From Nakamurella sp. PAMC28650 (GTDB taxonomy: Bacteria; Actinomycetota; Actinomycetes; Mycobacteriales; Nakamurellaceae), in contig NZ_CP060298.1 of assembly GCF_014303395.1 (NCBI RefSeq), positions 5,041,001 to 5,105,000 on the forward strand: DNA of 64,000 nucleotides, given 5' to 3'. Of this stretch, positions 9,392-17,906 are shown in pieces (the stretch's first letter is position 1; every line of letters begins with the position of its first letter). The notes under the pieces are model-generated. The model had not been told where the DNA came from, did not search any database, and saw nothing but the letters and a program-made list of their open reading frames with translations. The position numbers and the translations under genes are program-made.

Positions 9392-9972
9392 TGAGGATCA
9401 GCCTCCACGAGATACCAGCGCGTGTGGTACGCGAGCGTTAGCAGCCAGCGCCGGCGATCTTTCGTCGTGGCCGGCACTTGAGCCACACCCGGCCGCACTA
9501 TAACCAGCTTCGGGTAGTCCACGACGATTGGCTGCAACGCTGCGACCGAAGACGCCACCGCCGCTGACAGCGGCTGGTCGGCGGGCAGGCCCAAGGCGGC
9601 CCTCATCTTCGCAGGGTCGGTGCTCCCCAACTGGGCGACAACGGTGGCGACCGCGGTGCTGCCAATAGTCGTGGGAGCCGGTGGGTTCTGCGTTGATTGC
9701 GGGGCCGCCGACAAGGTCGAGACGACCACTGAGGACAGTGCACCCGTCTCCGCGGCGCTCGAAGACGTCGGGCCGCTCAAGACCGAACCGGGCGTCGGAG
9801 GTGTCGCAACCAAGGCGGAGGACACCAACGATGGAGTCGATGACAGGGCCATTGGCGAATTTTGTGCTGTCGATGTGCACGCGGTGAGCAGCACAGCGAC
9901 CATGGCGACCCCCGCCGCTATTCTATGCACCGCACCACTGTCTACCGTTGCCTGTCCGTTGTAAACGGTCAT
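9388..9972 (-). CDS. Putative lipoprotein, partner of the lipase-like gene
   Basis: Protein of about 194 residues with a lipobox LLTAC (Cys ~32) after a hydrophobic stretch, then a Ser/Thr/Pro-rich linker (residues 33-100) and a compact C-terminal domain of ~80 residues ending RRRWLLTLAYHTRWYLVEADPQ. The start is uncertain: ATG at 9972, or a later in-frame GTG shortly before HRIAAGVAM. Its stop overlaps the start of the secreted hydrolase gene (ATGA), so the two are probably made together; a cell-surface anchor, chaperone or inhibitor for the hydrolase are all possible. No family recognised. Confidence 0.75.
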   Translation of the reverse strand: MTVYNGQATVDSGAVHRIAAGVAMVAVLLTACTSTAQNSPMALSSTPSLVSSALVATPPTPGSVLSGPTSSSAAETGALSSVVVSTLSAAPQSTQNPPAPTTIGSTAVATVVAQLGSTDPAKMRAALGLPADQPLSAAVASSVAALQPIVVDYPKLVIVRPGVAQVPATTKDRRRWLLTLAYHTRWYLVEADPQ

Positions 9973-10099
9973 GTCCGGATCGTTACCCTGGCTCCGACGG
10001 GGACGCGCACCGGCGTTCTAGGTGAGCCGCTGGACCGTTCCCGCTTCGGTGGACACCCTGCGAGGTTGCTGCAGCTCCTGAGGCGTAGGAGACTGACTG

Positions 10100-10393
10100 A
10101 TGGGTTCGACCCGGAGGAGCTTCACCGATGAGTACAAGCGGGATGCGGTCTCGTTGATCGTCGACGGCGGCCATACCATCGGCGAGGTCGCCAGGAAGTT
10201 GGACATCTGCGACACGTCGATACGGAAATGGGTGAGCAAGATTCAACCCCAGGGGGAACCGGCTGCGGAGAAACCGTTGACCGAGTCGGAGCGGACCGAG
10301 CTTGCTCGGCTCCGCAAGGAGAACGCGAAACTGGAATTGCAGCTTGAGTTCGCAAAAAAAGTTTCGACCTGGTTCGCGAAAGGCCAGCAGTGA
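10100..10393 (+). CDS. IS3-family transposase OrfA
   Basis: 97-residue DNA-binding subunit. RRSFTDEYKRDAVSLI and IGEVARKLDICDTSIRKWV form the HTH_Tnp_1 helix-turn-helix; the C-terminal LARLRKENAKLELQLEF is the leucine zipper used for multimerisation. ATG with AGGAG about ten bases upstream. Near the 3' end the run of seven A (10354-10360, GCA AAA AAA GTT) is a slippery site that lets ribosomes move to the -1 frame and make the OrfAB fusion, continuing as SFDLVRERPAVIFAA. Confidence 0.92.
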   Translation: MGSTRRSFTDEYKRDAVSLIVDGGHTIGEVARKLDICDTSIRKWVSKIQPQGEPAAEKPLTESERTELARLRKENAKLELQLEFAKKVSTWFAKGQQ

Positions 10394-10995
10394 TCTTTGC
10401 TGCCATCGCGGACTGGGTTGATTCGGGCGAGTACGGCGTGGTGTTCATGTGTGCGGAGCTGGGTGTGTCCACGGCCGGCTATTACGCGTGGCGCGGCCGG
10501 GGACCGTCGGCCCACGAGGCGGCGGACGCGGCGTTGACACTCGAGATCAAAGCTGCGTTCCGGGCGTTGCACGGCAACCCGGGGGTGCGGCGCATGTGGG
10601 CGCATCTGACCTCGGTGGGTCACCGCATCTCACCGAAGCGGGTGTACCGGCTGATGAAGGCCGCCGACCTGCAGGGACGGCACCCCAGGGCGTGGAAGGT
10701 CACCACCGTCGCGGGTGACAACCCGGCGCCGGCGCCGGATCTGATCGGCCGGAAGTTCTCCGCGGCCCAGGCCAACACCAGGTGGTGCGGTGACATCACC
10801 TACATCAAGACGTGGGATGGGTGGGCGTACCTGGCCACGGTGATCGATCTGCATTCGCGGGCGTTGGTCGGCTGGGCGTTGGACACCCATATGCGGACCA
10901 GTCTGGTCACCGAGGCGCTGTCGATGGCGCTGCGCAAGCGTCAGCCCGCTGCCGGGGTCATCTTCCATTCCGACCGCGGGACGCAATATCGGTCC
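10390..10995 (+). pseudogene. IS3-family transposase OrfB, truncated
   Basis: Integrase-like DDE subunit, present from VIFAAIADWVDSGEYGVVF through the rve core: WCGDITYI (first Asp), VIDLHSRALVGW (second Asp) and HSDRGTQYRST. Homology stops there, so the catalytic Glu and the rest of the rve domain are missing. The open frame runs on to 11568 but beyond ~10995 it is antisense to an ISL3 remnant and not real. Transposition activity should be lost. Confidence 0.88.
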
Positions 10996-11539
10996 ACCCA
11001 CGTCCGGATGCCGGTGGCGGGGTTGGTCTCCCACTTGGCCTTGCCCCGTCTGGTCTCATCGATGCCCAACACCCGGACCGGCAGCAACTCGGTGGCCAGG
11101 ACCGGGTCGGCCATCGCCACCACCGCCCGGTGGCAGGTGTTCCAGGTGGCGCCCCAGGCGGCGGCCACCTCGGCGACCGAGCGCCACCCGTCCAGCACCG
11201 CCGCAGCCATCTCCGCCTTCGCCCGGACGGTGAACCTGGCCCGCGGTGGGATCTGCGGGACCGACTCGGTGAACTGCTTGCGCTCACAGGAGGTGTTGCG
11301 GCACAACCACTTCTGCTTGCACCACAACAGGTTCTCCGAAGTCCGGGCCGACCTTCACGTCCTTCGGGCGGGTCACCACCCACCCCTTGGACCGGGTCGA
11401 GACGACCGCACACGCCGGGCACCGACCGACCCACGCCGGCGCCGTCAGCACCCGGACGTCGCGACCCGTCGGCGCCGATGCCGACGAGGTCGACGTCGAT
11501 ATCGGTCAACCCTAAAAGCAGTGAACTACAGTTGGACAT
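10992..11539 (-). pseudogene. ISL3-family transposase, N-terminal remnant (copy 3, inverted)
   Basis: Starts SNCSSLLLGLTDIDVDLVGIGADG, parallel to the intact copy's DQGSSLLLGIEGLQVLDVRLDADG, then changes frame; the zinc-finger stretch LWCKQKWLCRNTSCERKQFTE and the catalytic VLGIDETRRGKAKW lie in a different frame. At TWVDR (about 10992) it is cut by fusion with the IS3 element. At least one frameshift plus loss of the C-terminal half. Sequence is clearly diverged from copies 1 and 2. Confidence 0.85.
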
Positions 11540-11640
11540 GCTCGCGCCTCTTGTTCCTGGATGCCTGAGAACACCCAGTTCACAAGGGCGCGAGCCCCAG
11601 ATCAGCCACCGACACGGATGCCGCTGCTCACAACCCCCCG

Positions 11641-11663
11641 GCCCCTACCAACTCTGAAGAGCC
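11641..11663 (-). repeat. Terminal repeat of ISL3 copy 3
   Basis: Read on the minus strand it begins GGCTCTTCAGAGTTGG at 11663, like the GGCTCTTCAAACTTGG end of the intact ISL3 element. It marks where copy 3 inserted into a lipoprotein gene. Confidence 0.8.
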
Positions 11664-11831
11664 CGTTTTGGTTTGTGTGACGGTTTGAAACTGCGTTTGT
11701 GTAGCGGTGACGGTCGCAATCGTAGAGCTGGCCGCCGTACCGGGTTGGGCGCACGCGACGAGGCTGGACAGGAGGATGGCGGCGATTATTCCGTGCTGGG
11801 TTTTGATCACGATGATACTTTCGCACGGCAA
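11664..11831 (-). pseudogene. Lipoprotein gene truncated by ISL3 insertion
   Basis: N-terminal part of an exported lipoprotein: short charged leader, hydrophobic core GIIAAILLSSLVAC with lipobox Cys at residue ~27, then a Thr/Gln-rich linker (STIATVTATQTQFQTVTQT). At codon ~56 the frame runs into the ISL3 terminal repeat, whose bases encode GSSELV before a stop. The mature domain has been lost, so its function is unknown. Not an obvious copy of the lipoprotein at 9388-9972. Confidence 0.7.
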
Positions 11832-12501
11832 GCGGCGAATGTCCCCGTTTGCCGGGATGCTCTTGGTTCATGGGTGTCAATTGTGTTGGGTTTGACGACT
11901 GCTAACCCCTTAACCAACCGTCATGATCGCAATCGCGGTGTAGGCCTGGGTCGACCGTGATGCAGCCGCGATCCTGCTGTACGTATTTGGTCGAGCACGT
12001 CACCCCATGGGCAGAGATTGATCCGTCCCACCCCCAAGGGCACTGGCAGGGGATGTCCTCTACACCCGCCCTCACCGTTGCGGACCGGGTAAGCACCGGC
12101 CTGTTACCTCGGCGCGCATGGCCTTGCTCCTCGGCACGCCGTACCGGTACGCCCTCGGGTTGCCACCCCCATTCGGTGATGCTGGCTCGGCCCCCACCGG
12201 GCGCCCTCGTGATCGTGGTTCCCCACCGCATGGACGTAGGCGACCCACAGGGCGGCGCAGACGTCCTCGGGGGCACCGGCCCGGCAATAGGTGGACGCCA
12301 CGTGGAAGATCCCGGCCTAACCGGTACCGATCTGCAGGCGACGCGCAGGACATGGTCTCTCGGCACCGGACGTCGGACCACATGGGAGGACACACCGGTA
12401 CGCCACCCCAAGCGAAGCCAGTGCCGACTGACCTTATGATCCCCACCCCAAGGCGGCACACCGGACGCACCCCAAGGGTGGCCTCGGCCCTGGAACGCCT
12501 G
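11832..12501. other. Gene-free junction between island and core chromosome
   Basis: About 670 bp with overlapping open frames on both strands but none with a ribosome site, recognisable domain or consistent codon bias. It may be decayed coding DNA. No tRNA, attachment repeat or IS end was recognised that would define the island boundary; ychF begins the conserved block right after it. Confidence 0.55.
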
Positions 12502-13602
12502 TCAAACGCTCTTTCCACCTGACGTTGTATTGTGACGGAACTCGACGACGTCGCCATCAGCCATGACGTAGTCCTTGCCCTCGATCCGCACCTTGCCGGC
12601 GGCCTTGGCCGCCGCCATCGAGCCGGCAGTCGTCAGATCCTTGAAGGAGACGACCTCTGCCTTGATGAACCCGCGCTCGAAGTCCGAGTGGATGACTCCG
12701 GCCGCCTGCGGGGCGGTGGCACCCTGCTTGATCGTCCAGGCCCGCGACTCCTTGGGACCGGCCGTCAGGTACGTCTGCAGGCCCAGGGTATGGAAGCCCG
12801 CCCTGGCCAGTGCATGCAGCCCGGGTTCGTCCTGACCGACGGACTCGAGCAGCTCCAGCGCTGATTCGTCGTCCAGCTCCAGCAACTCGAATTCGACCTT
12901 CGCGTCCAGGAATACCGCGTCGGCCGGGGCGACCGCCGCTGCGAGCTCGGCCCGCTTGTCGAGATCGGTCAACACACCCTCGTCGGAGTTGAAGACGTAG
13001 AGGAAGGGCTTGGCCGTCAACAGGGTCAGCTCGCGCAACAGGACGAGATCCAGCTTGGCGCGCGCGGAGAACAGGGTCTTACCGGAGTCCAGGATGGTGG
13101 CTGCCTGCTGCGCGGCCTCGAGCATCGGCTTGCGGTCCTTCTGCGTGCGGGCCTCCTTCTCCAGCCGCGGGAGCGCCTTGTCGATGGTCTGCATGTCGGC
13201 GAGGATCAGTTCGGTGTTGACCGTCTCGACGTCGGCCAGCGGATCGACCTTGCCGTCGACGTGGATGACGTCGTCATCGTCGAAGACCCGGACGACCTGG
13301 CAGATCGCGTCCGCCTCACGGATGGTGGCCAGGAACTTGTTGCCGAGCCCGGCACCCTCGCTGGCCCCTTTGACGATGCCGGCGATGTCGACGAAGGACA
13401 CCACGGCGGGCACGATGCGCACCGAGGAGAAGACCTTGGCCAGCGCGTCCAGACGGGGGTCCGGCAGCGGGACCACTCCCACGTTGGGCTCGATCGTGGC
13501 GAACGGGTAGTTCGCGGCGAGCACATCAGAGCGGGTCAGGGCGTTGAACAGAGTGGACTTGCCGACGTTGGGCAGGCCGACGATGCCGAGGGTGAGACTC
13601 AC
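12502..13602 (-). CDS. ychF: Redox-regulated ribosome-associated ATPase YchF (Obg-like)
   Basis: Cytosolic P-loop NTPase of the TRAFAC/OBG family, 366 residues, the normal YchF size. P-loop GLPNVGKST (residues 8-16), switch [19 protein letters not shown], and a C-terminal TGS domain (~280-366) ending with [12 protein letters not shown]. YchF prefers ATP to GTP and associates with ribosomes, with roles in stress responses. The GTG start has TAGACT (13611-13616) only eight bases upstream, so the mRNA is probably leaderless. In M. tuberculosis (Rv1112, recalled) it lies next to the DUF6542 and ispH genes; here these are 16 kb away. Confidence 0.97.
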   Translation of the reverse strand: MSLTLGIVGLPNVGKSTLFNALTRSDVLAANYPFATIEPNVGVVPLPDPRLDALAKVFSSVRIVPAVVSFVDIAGIVKGASEGAGLGNKFLATIREADAICQVVRVFDDDDVIHVDGKVDPLADVETVNTELILADMQTIDKALPRLEKEARTQKDRKPMLEAAQQAATILDSGKTLFSARAKLDLVLLRELTLLTAKPFLYVFNSDEGVLTDLDKRAELAAAVAPADAVFLDAKVEFELLELDDESALELLESVGQDEPGLHALARAGFHTLGLQTYLTAGPKESRAWTIKQGATAPQAAGVIHSDFERGFIKAEVVSFKDLTTAGSMAAAKAAGKVRIEGKDYVMADGDVVEFRHNTTSGGKSV

Positions 13603-13610
13603 GAGGTATC

Positions 13611-13616
13611 AGTCTA
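13611..13616 (-). promoter_or_regulatory. Probable -10 box of leaderless ychF promoter
   Basis: TAGACT on the minus strand ends eight bases before the GTG start codon, placing the transcription start at or within a base or two of the start codon. No good -35 hexamer is visible. Confidence 0.5.
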
Positions 13617-13665
13617 GGTGTGCGGGCGGGCCGCCCGGGTCATCCGGCTGACGGTCCGGCGGGAG

Positions 13666-14445
13666 CTATTGCTCGTCGCCGGGCCAGTTGGCGGCGGAAG
13701 TCCACTTCGTCCGATCGTCGGCGTCGTCATCCGGTTGGCCTGGACCCCGCAGGACGATCACCGCCCAGTCGGAATCAGGGGAGACGGGCCCGAGCTGCCA
13801 GGTCGCGAAGTGGTGTTCGACCACCAGACCGGCGGCTTCGGCATCGGAGCAGAACGCGTCCGCCGAGTACTCGCGATCGGTGGCGAACCCTGCGACGATC
13901 CGCCCGGCCGGTCTGAGCAGGCCGGCCAACGTCGACAGCACCCGCGGCTCCGACCCCGGAGCCAGGTAGACCATGACGTTGCCCGGCAGCGCGATCAGAT
14001 CGAAAGTAGCCGGGCCACCGACCGATGCCGACCTCTCGGAGTCGAGCAACAGCAGGTCGCAGGCCAGGAACGGGACTCCCGGGTACCGATTCATGGCGAT
14101 CTCGATGAGCCCCGCGTCCTTGTCGACGCCGATCGCCCGGTGTCCCATCCGCTGCAGACCGGCCGCGATCCGGCCGGTGCCGCACCCGGCGTCCAGCACC
14201 GCGGAGTTCCGTTGCAGCAGGGCATCGACGAAGCGGGCCTCACCTTCCAGATCCGTGCCGTCGGCGGTCATCTGGTCGAACCGGTCGGTGTAGAAGGTCC
14301 AGCGTTCCCCCACCACCTGCTCCTCCCAACGAGTGTTCGGGGAGGCCGCGGCCGACGTCGAACCGTCCGTCGGTAGCGGGTGCTCCATGGTGGCCGAGCC
14401 GTCCGTCGTGGCGGAGCTGTCGGGCGTGGGAGGGGTGTTGGTCAC
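13666..14445 (-). CDS. Class I SAM-dependent methyltransferase
   Basis: 259-residue Rossmann-fold methyltransferase. After a Ser/Thr-rich N-terminal ~40 residues comes WEEQVVGERWTFYTDRFDQ, motif I VLDAGCGTGRIAAGL (~85-98), acidic motif II GVDKD, and post-motif LIALPGNVMVYLAPGSE with a downstream LLRPAGRIVAGF. This pattern fits a small-molecule methyltransferase of the Methyltransf_25 type; substrate unknown. Starts with GTG behind AAGGTGAGGG. Ends 63 bp upstream of the ychF start on the same strand, and is divergent from the AdaA-AlkA gene. Confidence 0.85.
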   Translation of the reverse strand: MTNTPPTPDSSATTDGSATMEHPLPTDGSTSAAASPNTRWEEQVVGERWTFYTDRFDQMTADGTDLEGEARFVDALLQRNSAVLDAGCGTGRIAAGLQRMGHRAIGVDKDAGLIEIAMNRYPGVPFLACDLLLLDSERSASVGGPATFDLIALPGNVMVYLAPGSEPRVLSTLAGLLRPAGRIVAGFATDREYSADAFCSDAEAAGLVVEHHFATWQLGPVSPDSDWAVIVLRGPGQPDDDADDRTKWTSAANWPGDEQ

Positions 14446-14776
14446 CCCTCACCTTGGCACGTTGCGGAGGTTGATATCCGTTGGGCCCGGCGTGGATGGA
14501 GACTTCGGCGCGTCGCACAGGTTGATATCTGCTGGGCCCGGGCTCGGCGTGGATCAACATCGCAGACATGGATGAAGATGCTGGATTTGGTACGCGTGGG
14601 ACAGAAAGCAACTACTTCGTCCATGCAGGCGAAGTTGATCCATGCGAAACGGCGCGGACGGGAGGCAGAATCAGGTCCGGAGGAGCGTCCATAGCGGGGT
14701 CTGTCGGGGGGCCGTCCTAGCTTCGGCCCCATGAGACGAGAGGCGCCCCCCTGCGCCGGCCGACGGCCGGACTGCG
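14446..14776. other. Divergent intergenic region with repeats
   Basis: The 331 bp between the methyltransferase and the AdaA-AlkA gene hold no gene. It contains two direct copies of AGGTTGATATC followed by GGGCCCGG (near 14469 and 14519) and one member of the GGATCAAC/GTTGATCC repeat family. Promoters for both divergent genes must lie here but no clear boxes stand out. Confidence 0.6.
14547..14645. repeat. Extragenic palindromic repeat, copy A (99 bp)
   Basis: Starts GCGTGGATCAAC and ends GAAGTTGATCCATGC, so the two ends are inverted repeats of each other. The right half contains GTGGGACAGAAAGCAACTA and TTCGTCCATGC, matching the 80-bp copies at 19030-19109 and 54017-54096; the left half is longer and more diverged. 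Confidence 0.7.
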
Positions 14777-16339
14777 ATGTCCGAAATCCGCCAGCATGTG
14801 GTCCCGACGACTGGCAGAGTCGTCCTGGTGATCGCAGATTCCGACGCCGCCTACCGCGCCGTCCAAACCCGAGATGCCAGATTCGACGGGCAGTTCTTCA
14901 CCGCCGTCCGCACGACAGGCATCTACTGCAGGCCCGGCTGCCCGGCCCGCACGCCACTTCGCCGGAATGTCGACTTCTATCCGACGTCAGCCGCGGCTCA
15001 GGCTGCCGGCTTCCGCGCCTGCCGTCGTTGTCTGCCAGACGCCACTCCCGGCTCGCCCGAATGGAATCTTCGGGCGGACGCGGTCGGGGCCGCCATGCGT
15101 TTGATCGGCGACGGAGTGGTCGACCGGGAGGGTGTCCCCGGGTTGGCTGCCCGTCTGGGGTACACCTCACGACATCTGGGCCGGATGCTGACGACGGAGG
15201 TCGGGGCCGGGCCGCTGGCTCTGGCCCGGGCTCGCCGGGCTCACACGGCCAGGGTTTTGCTGACCAGTTCACCGCTGCCGATCGCGGACGTTGCCTTCGC
15301 CGCGGGGTTTGCCAGCATTCGACAGTTCAACGAGACGATGCAGGAGATCTACGCCACCGATCCCAGCACGCTGCGCAGCCGGCATCGGCGAGTCGGTTCC
15401 GCGGTGGGCGAGCTGACCCTCCGATTGGCCCTGCGCGAACCTTTCGCCGGCGACGCCCTGTTGGATTTCCTTGCTGCCCGGGCGCTGACGGGGGTCGAGT
15501 ACGTCCAAGGCAGGATTTACGCGCGGACGCTGGCACTGCCGGCCGGCCGTGGCACGGTCCGACTCAAGTTCCCGGAGCCGGGAGAGTCCGCCATCGTGAC
15601 TGCGACCCTTCACCTCGAGCAACTGTCGGACGTCGTACCTGCGATGGACCGATGCCGTCGTTTGCTGGACGCCGACGCGGATCCGGTCCGGGTCGACCAA
15701 CAGCTGTCCGCCGATCCGTGCTTGGCGGAATCCGTGCGTCGATCCCCCGGCCTGCGCCTTCCCGGAGCCGTGAGCGGCCCGGAGATCCTGCTGCGGGCAA
15801 TCTTCGGCCAGCAGGTATCGGTGGCTTCCGCCCGCACCACGCTCGGTCGACTGACCACGGCATTCGGGCGTCCGCTGGGCGCTGCGCCGGACAGCCCTGG
15901 TTTCGACCATCGGTTGACGCATCTGTTCCCCGCGCCGTCAGACCTGGCGTCGGTCGACCCGAGGGCGATCGTGGGACCCGCCCGTCGCGCGGCGACCGTC
16001 ACTGCGGCCTGTGCGGCGATTGCCGCGGGAGACCTGGTCATCGATGCCGGACGGCGGACCAACGAGTTGTCGGCCGAGTTGGAGGCCTTTCCTGGCATCG
16101 GCCCCTGGACGGCGGCATACGTCGCGCTCCGCGTGCTCGGCGACCCGGACGTGTTGATGACGGGTGATCTGGTTCTCCGGCAGGGCGCCGCCGTCCTTGG
16201 TCTACCGGCCGACCCGGCGGCACTGATCGCCCATGCCAGAACATGGAGCCCATTTCGCTCCTACGCCGGCCTGCACCTCTGGCGTGCCGCCGGTACCAAT
16301 CGCTCGCGTTCGACGATCCCTTCGAAAGGCCACACATGA
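14777..16339 (+). CDS. AdaA-AlkA fusion: methyl-phosphotriester sensor/activator and 3-methyladenine DNA glycosylase
   Basis: 520-residue bifunctional alkylation-damage protein. N-terminal Ada zinc domain has Cys51, Cys55, Cys82 and Cys85 (IYCRPGCP and CRRC); by homology Cys51 accepts methyl groups from phosphotriesters. AraC-type HTH follows (~115-200). The second half is AlkA: an N-terminal domain (~205-320) and an HhH-GPD glycosylase domain with FPGIGPWTAAYVALR and a catalytic-type Asp in VLMTGDLVL. It removes alkylated bases and probably activates its own and ogt transcription. Start uncertain: ATG at 14777 or an in-frame GTG 51 bases later. Stop overlaps ogt by ATGA. Confidence 0.92.
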   Translation: MSEIRQHVVPTTGRVVLVIADSDAAYRAVQTRDARFDGQFFTAVRTTGIYCRPGCPARTPLRRNVDFYPTSAAAQAAGFRACRRCLPDATPGSPEWNLRADAVGAAMRLIGDGVVDREGVPGLAARLGYTSRHLGRMLTTEVGAGPLALARARRAHTARVLLTSSPLPIADVAFAAGFASIRQFNETMQEIYATDPSTLRSRHRRVGSAVGELTLRLALREPFAGDALLDFLAARALTGVEYVQGRIYARTLALPAGRGTVRLKFPEPGESAIVTATLHLEQLSDVVPAMDRCRRLLDADADPVRVDQQLSADPCLAESVRRSPGLRLPGAVSGPEILLRAIFGQQVSVASARTTLGRLTTAFGRPLGAAPDSPGFDHRLTHLFPAPSDLASVDPRAIVGPARRAATVTAACAAIAAGDLVIDAGRRTNELSAELEAFPGIGPWTAAYVALRVLGDPDVLMTGDLVLRQGAAVLGLPADPAALIAHARTWSPFRSYAGLHLWRAAGTNRSRSTIPSKGHT

Positions 16340-16875
16340 CCATCGCCCGTACCGCCACCATCTACACCCAGATCGGCCCGTTCACGGTGATCGTCGCCGA
16401 CACCCCGGAAGGTCCTGTGGTGCTGGCCTCCGGTTGGACGCCGGGACCGGACGACCTCCTACCGGTGATCTCACCCTCGCTCCGCCCGGACACCACCACC
16501 GAGGTTCGGCGGATCGAGGGCATCACCGATGCCGCGGTCGCCTACCACGAGGGCGATTTCGCAGCCGTGGACAGCGTTGTCGTGCAACAACTTTCCGGCC
16601 CCTTCCTGATGCACGCCTGGGAGATGCTCCGCACCGTGAAGCCGGGCGAACCGGTGACCTACAGCGAATTCGCGGTGTTGTCCGGCCGCCCGACCGCGAT
16701 CCGCGGCGCTGCCTCGGCCTGCGCACGGAACGCCGCCGCGCTCTTCGTCCCCTGCCACCGGGTGCTCCGCACCGACGGGTCCCTCGGGGGTTTCCGCTGG
16801 GGCCTGCCGGCGAAGCGGTGGCTGCTCGATCACGAGAGTGATCTCAGATCGCTGGATGCCAGCGCGGAGTCGTAG
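16336..16875 (+). CDS. ogt: Methylated-DNA-[protein]-cysteine S-methyltransferase
   Basis: 179-residue suicide DNA-repair protein that transfers methyl groups from O6-methylguanine to its own cysteine. Active site VPCHRVLR with Cys140; the upstream HTH recognition region (TYSEFAVLSGRPTAIRGAASACARN) is intact. ATG overlaps the AdaA-AlkA stop by four bases, so the pair reconstitutes the Ada/AlkA/Ogt adaptive response in one operon. Its 3' end overlaps the convergent chelatase gene by 46 bp. Confidence 0.95.
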   Translation: MTIARTATIYTQIGPFTVIVADTPEGPVVLASGWTPGPDDLLPVISPSLRPDTTTEVRRIEGITDAAVAYHEGDFAAVDSVVVQQLSGPFLMHAWEMLRTVKPGEPVTYSEFAVLSGRPTAIRGAASACARNAAALFVPCHRVLRTDGSLGGFRWGLPAKRWLLDHESDLRSLDASAES

Positions 16876-17588
16876 CGGTCGAGCACCAGTTGCGCCATCG
16901 CCGAGCCGAGGGGTTCGGTCACCAGAACCCCGAGCTCCGACGCCCGCGCACTGACCTGATCAAGAAGCAGTCCTGGCGCGAGGAACAGCGACACCACAGC
17001 CGGCGGCGACGTCCACGACTCGGCAAGCGCGTCGGCGGCCCGTGGCGCTGTCGTCGCGAACACCGGACGGACGCGTGCGCGGCGCTGCGACGACCACAGG
17101 TGGGCCAGGTCGGCGACGGCTTCATTGGCGACCGGATCCGAGGTGCCGACAGCAAGCAGGAGGATCTCCTGATCCGGTCTGACCCCGGACCGACGGGCCT
17201 GCTCCTGCAAAGCTGCCAGCACCTGCGGTCCGAGCCCCAGGATCTCGCCGGCCACCAGCGCAGTACCGGAGCGCTCGGCAGCAGCCTGAATTGCTTCGGG
17301 AACATCGACTCTCGCGTGGAACGCCTGAGCAAACAGCAGTGGCAACACCACAGCCCGCTCGGTATCCAGCCCGATTACAGCGGTACTCAGATCCGGTTCG
17401 GCCAGATCCAGGAAGGCCGACGTCACGATCAGTCCTGGCCGCAGCGCGGCGACGGCAGCCATCAAGTCGTCGATGGCGACGGCCGCGCGGGGATCCCGGC
17501 TGCCGTGAGCCAGGCCTACCAAGGGAGGTCCGTCGAACCGTGTTCCCAACCGCGGTGAATCTGCCTCTTCGGCCGCATCGATCGTCAT
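16830..17588 (-). CDS. CbiX-type sirohydrochlorin chelatase
   Basis: 252-residue CbiX-family protein: two tandem half-domains, the first with VGLAHGSRDPRA (metal-binding His) and LPLLFAQAFHARVDVPEAI, the second with LLLAVGTSDP and VVSLFLAPGLLLDQV. It probably inserts iron into sirohydrochlorin to make siroheme, the cofactor of the sulfite reductase encoded at 26085-27839. In Streptomyces coelicolor, as I recall, the equivalent gene directly follows ssuC in the cys operon; here a decayed HNH gene and a repeat lie between, and this gene has its own -10-like TAAACT (17595-17600) six bases before ATG, suggesting a leaderless transcript. Confidence 0.88.
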   Translation of the reverse strand: MTIDAAEEADSPRLGTRFDGPPLVGLAHGSRDPRAAVAIDDLMAAVAALRPGLIVTSAFLDLAEPDLSTAVIGLDTERAVVLPLLFAQAFHARVDVPEAIQAAAERSGTALVAGEILGLGPQVLAALQEQARRSGVRPDQEILLLAVGTSDPVANEAVADLAHLWSSQRRARVRPVFATTAPRAADALAESWTSPPAVVSLFLAPGLLLDQVSARASELGVLVTEPLGSAMAQLVLDRYDSALASSDLRSLS

Positions 17589-17594
17589 CCCCGA

Positions 17595-17600
17595 AGTTTA
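17595..17600 (-). promoter_or_regulatory. Probable -10 box of leaderless chelatase promoter
   Basis: TAAACT on the minus strand, exactly six bases before the ATG of the CbiX-type gene; transcription would begin at the start codon. Confidence 0.55.
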
Positions 17601-17906
17601 AGGGAGGTTGCCCATTGCGGACGGTCCGGACGACGTTGCCGACCGATGCGGTTGATGAGATCGGATCGGCCGGCGATGACCGAAATCAAGAGGATTTGGA
17701 TGATGGGCGCGCGTGGGGTGAAGTTGAATAATTGCGAGGAGCGGACCCGTAAGATTGCGAGAGGCTGGCGCCCGCCATATCGTGACCATTCTGTGACCTG
17801 GGGGTGGCTCAAAATGATGCTTCTTTCGGTGCTGGCTGTCGGTGCCCGCCGATAAAGTGGTGGATACGGGGACAGCCGGATTCGTCGATACCGACCAGGC
17901 CAAACA
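17601..17906. other. Gene-free stretch upstream of the HNH pseudogene
   Basis: Contains no supportable gene. It probably includes the deleted 5' part or promoter of the DUF222-HNH gene, but I could not align it to the family's N-terminus by eye. Confidence 0.5.

Larger units (their letters stand above)
10031..10995 (+). mobile_element. IS3-family insertion sequence, right part missing
   Basis: Contains orfA and the first ~200 codons of orfB with the usual -1 frameshift arrangement. The left boundary is approximate (a TGGACC near 10031 could be the tip) because the right end, needed to confirm the inverted repeat, is gone. At about 10992 the element fuses to an inverted ISL3 remnant across the short shared sequence CGGTCCACC. 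Confidence 0.7.

Noticed and set aside
10996-11568. Extension of IS3 OrfB past HSDRGTQYRST
   Set aside because: Beyond the junction the frame is antisense to an ISL3 transposase and lacks rve homology, so it is a fused artefact.
1-12501. Integrative element with tRNA attachment site
   Set aside because: A recombinase and many IS are present but no tRNA gene, direct-repeat att pair, or conjugation or phage genes were found.
11902-12557. Overlapping frames on both strands before ychF
   Set aside because: No start signal, no family resemblance and conflicting frames; at best decayed coding DNA.
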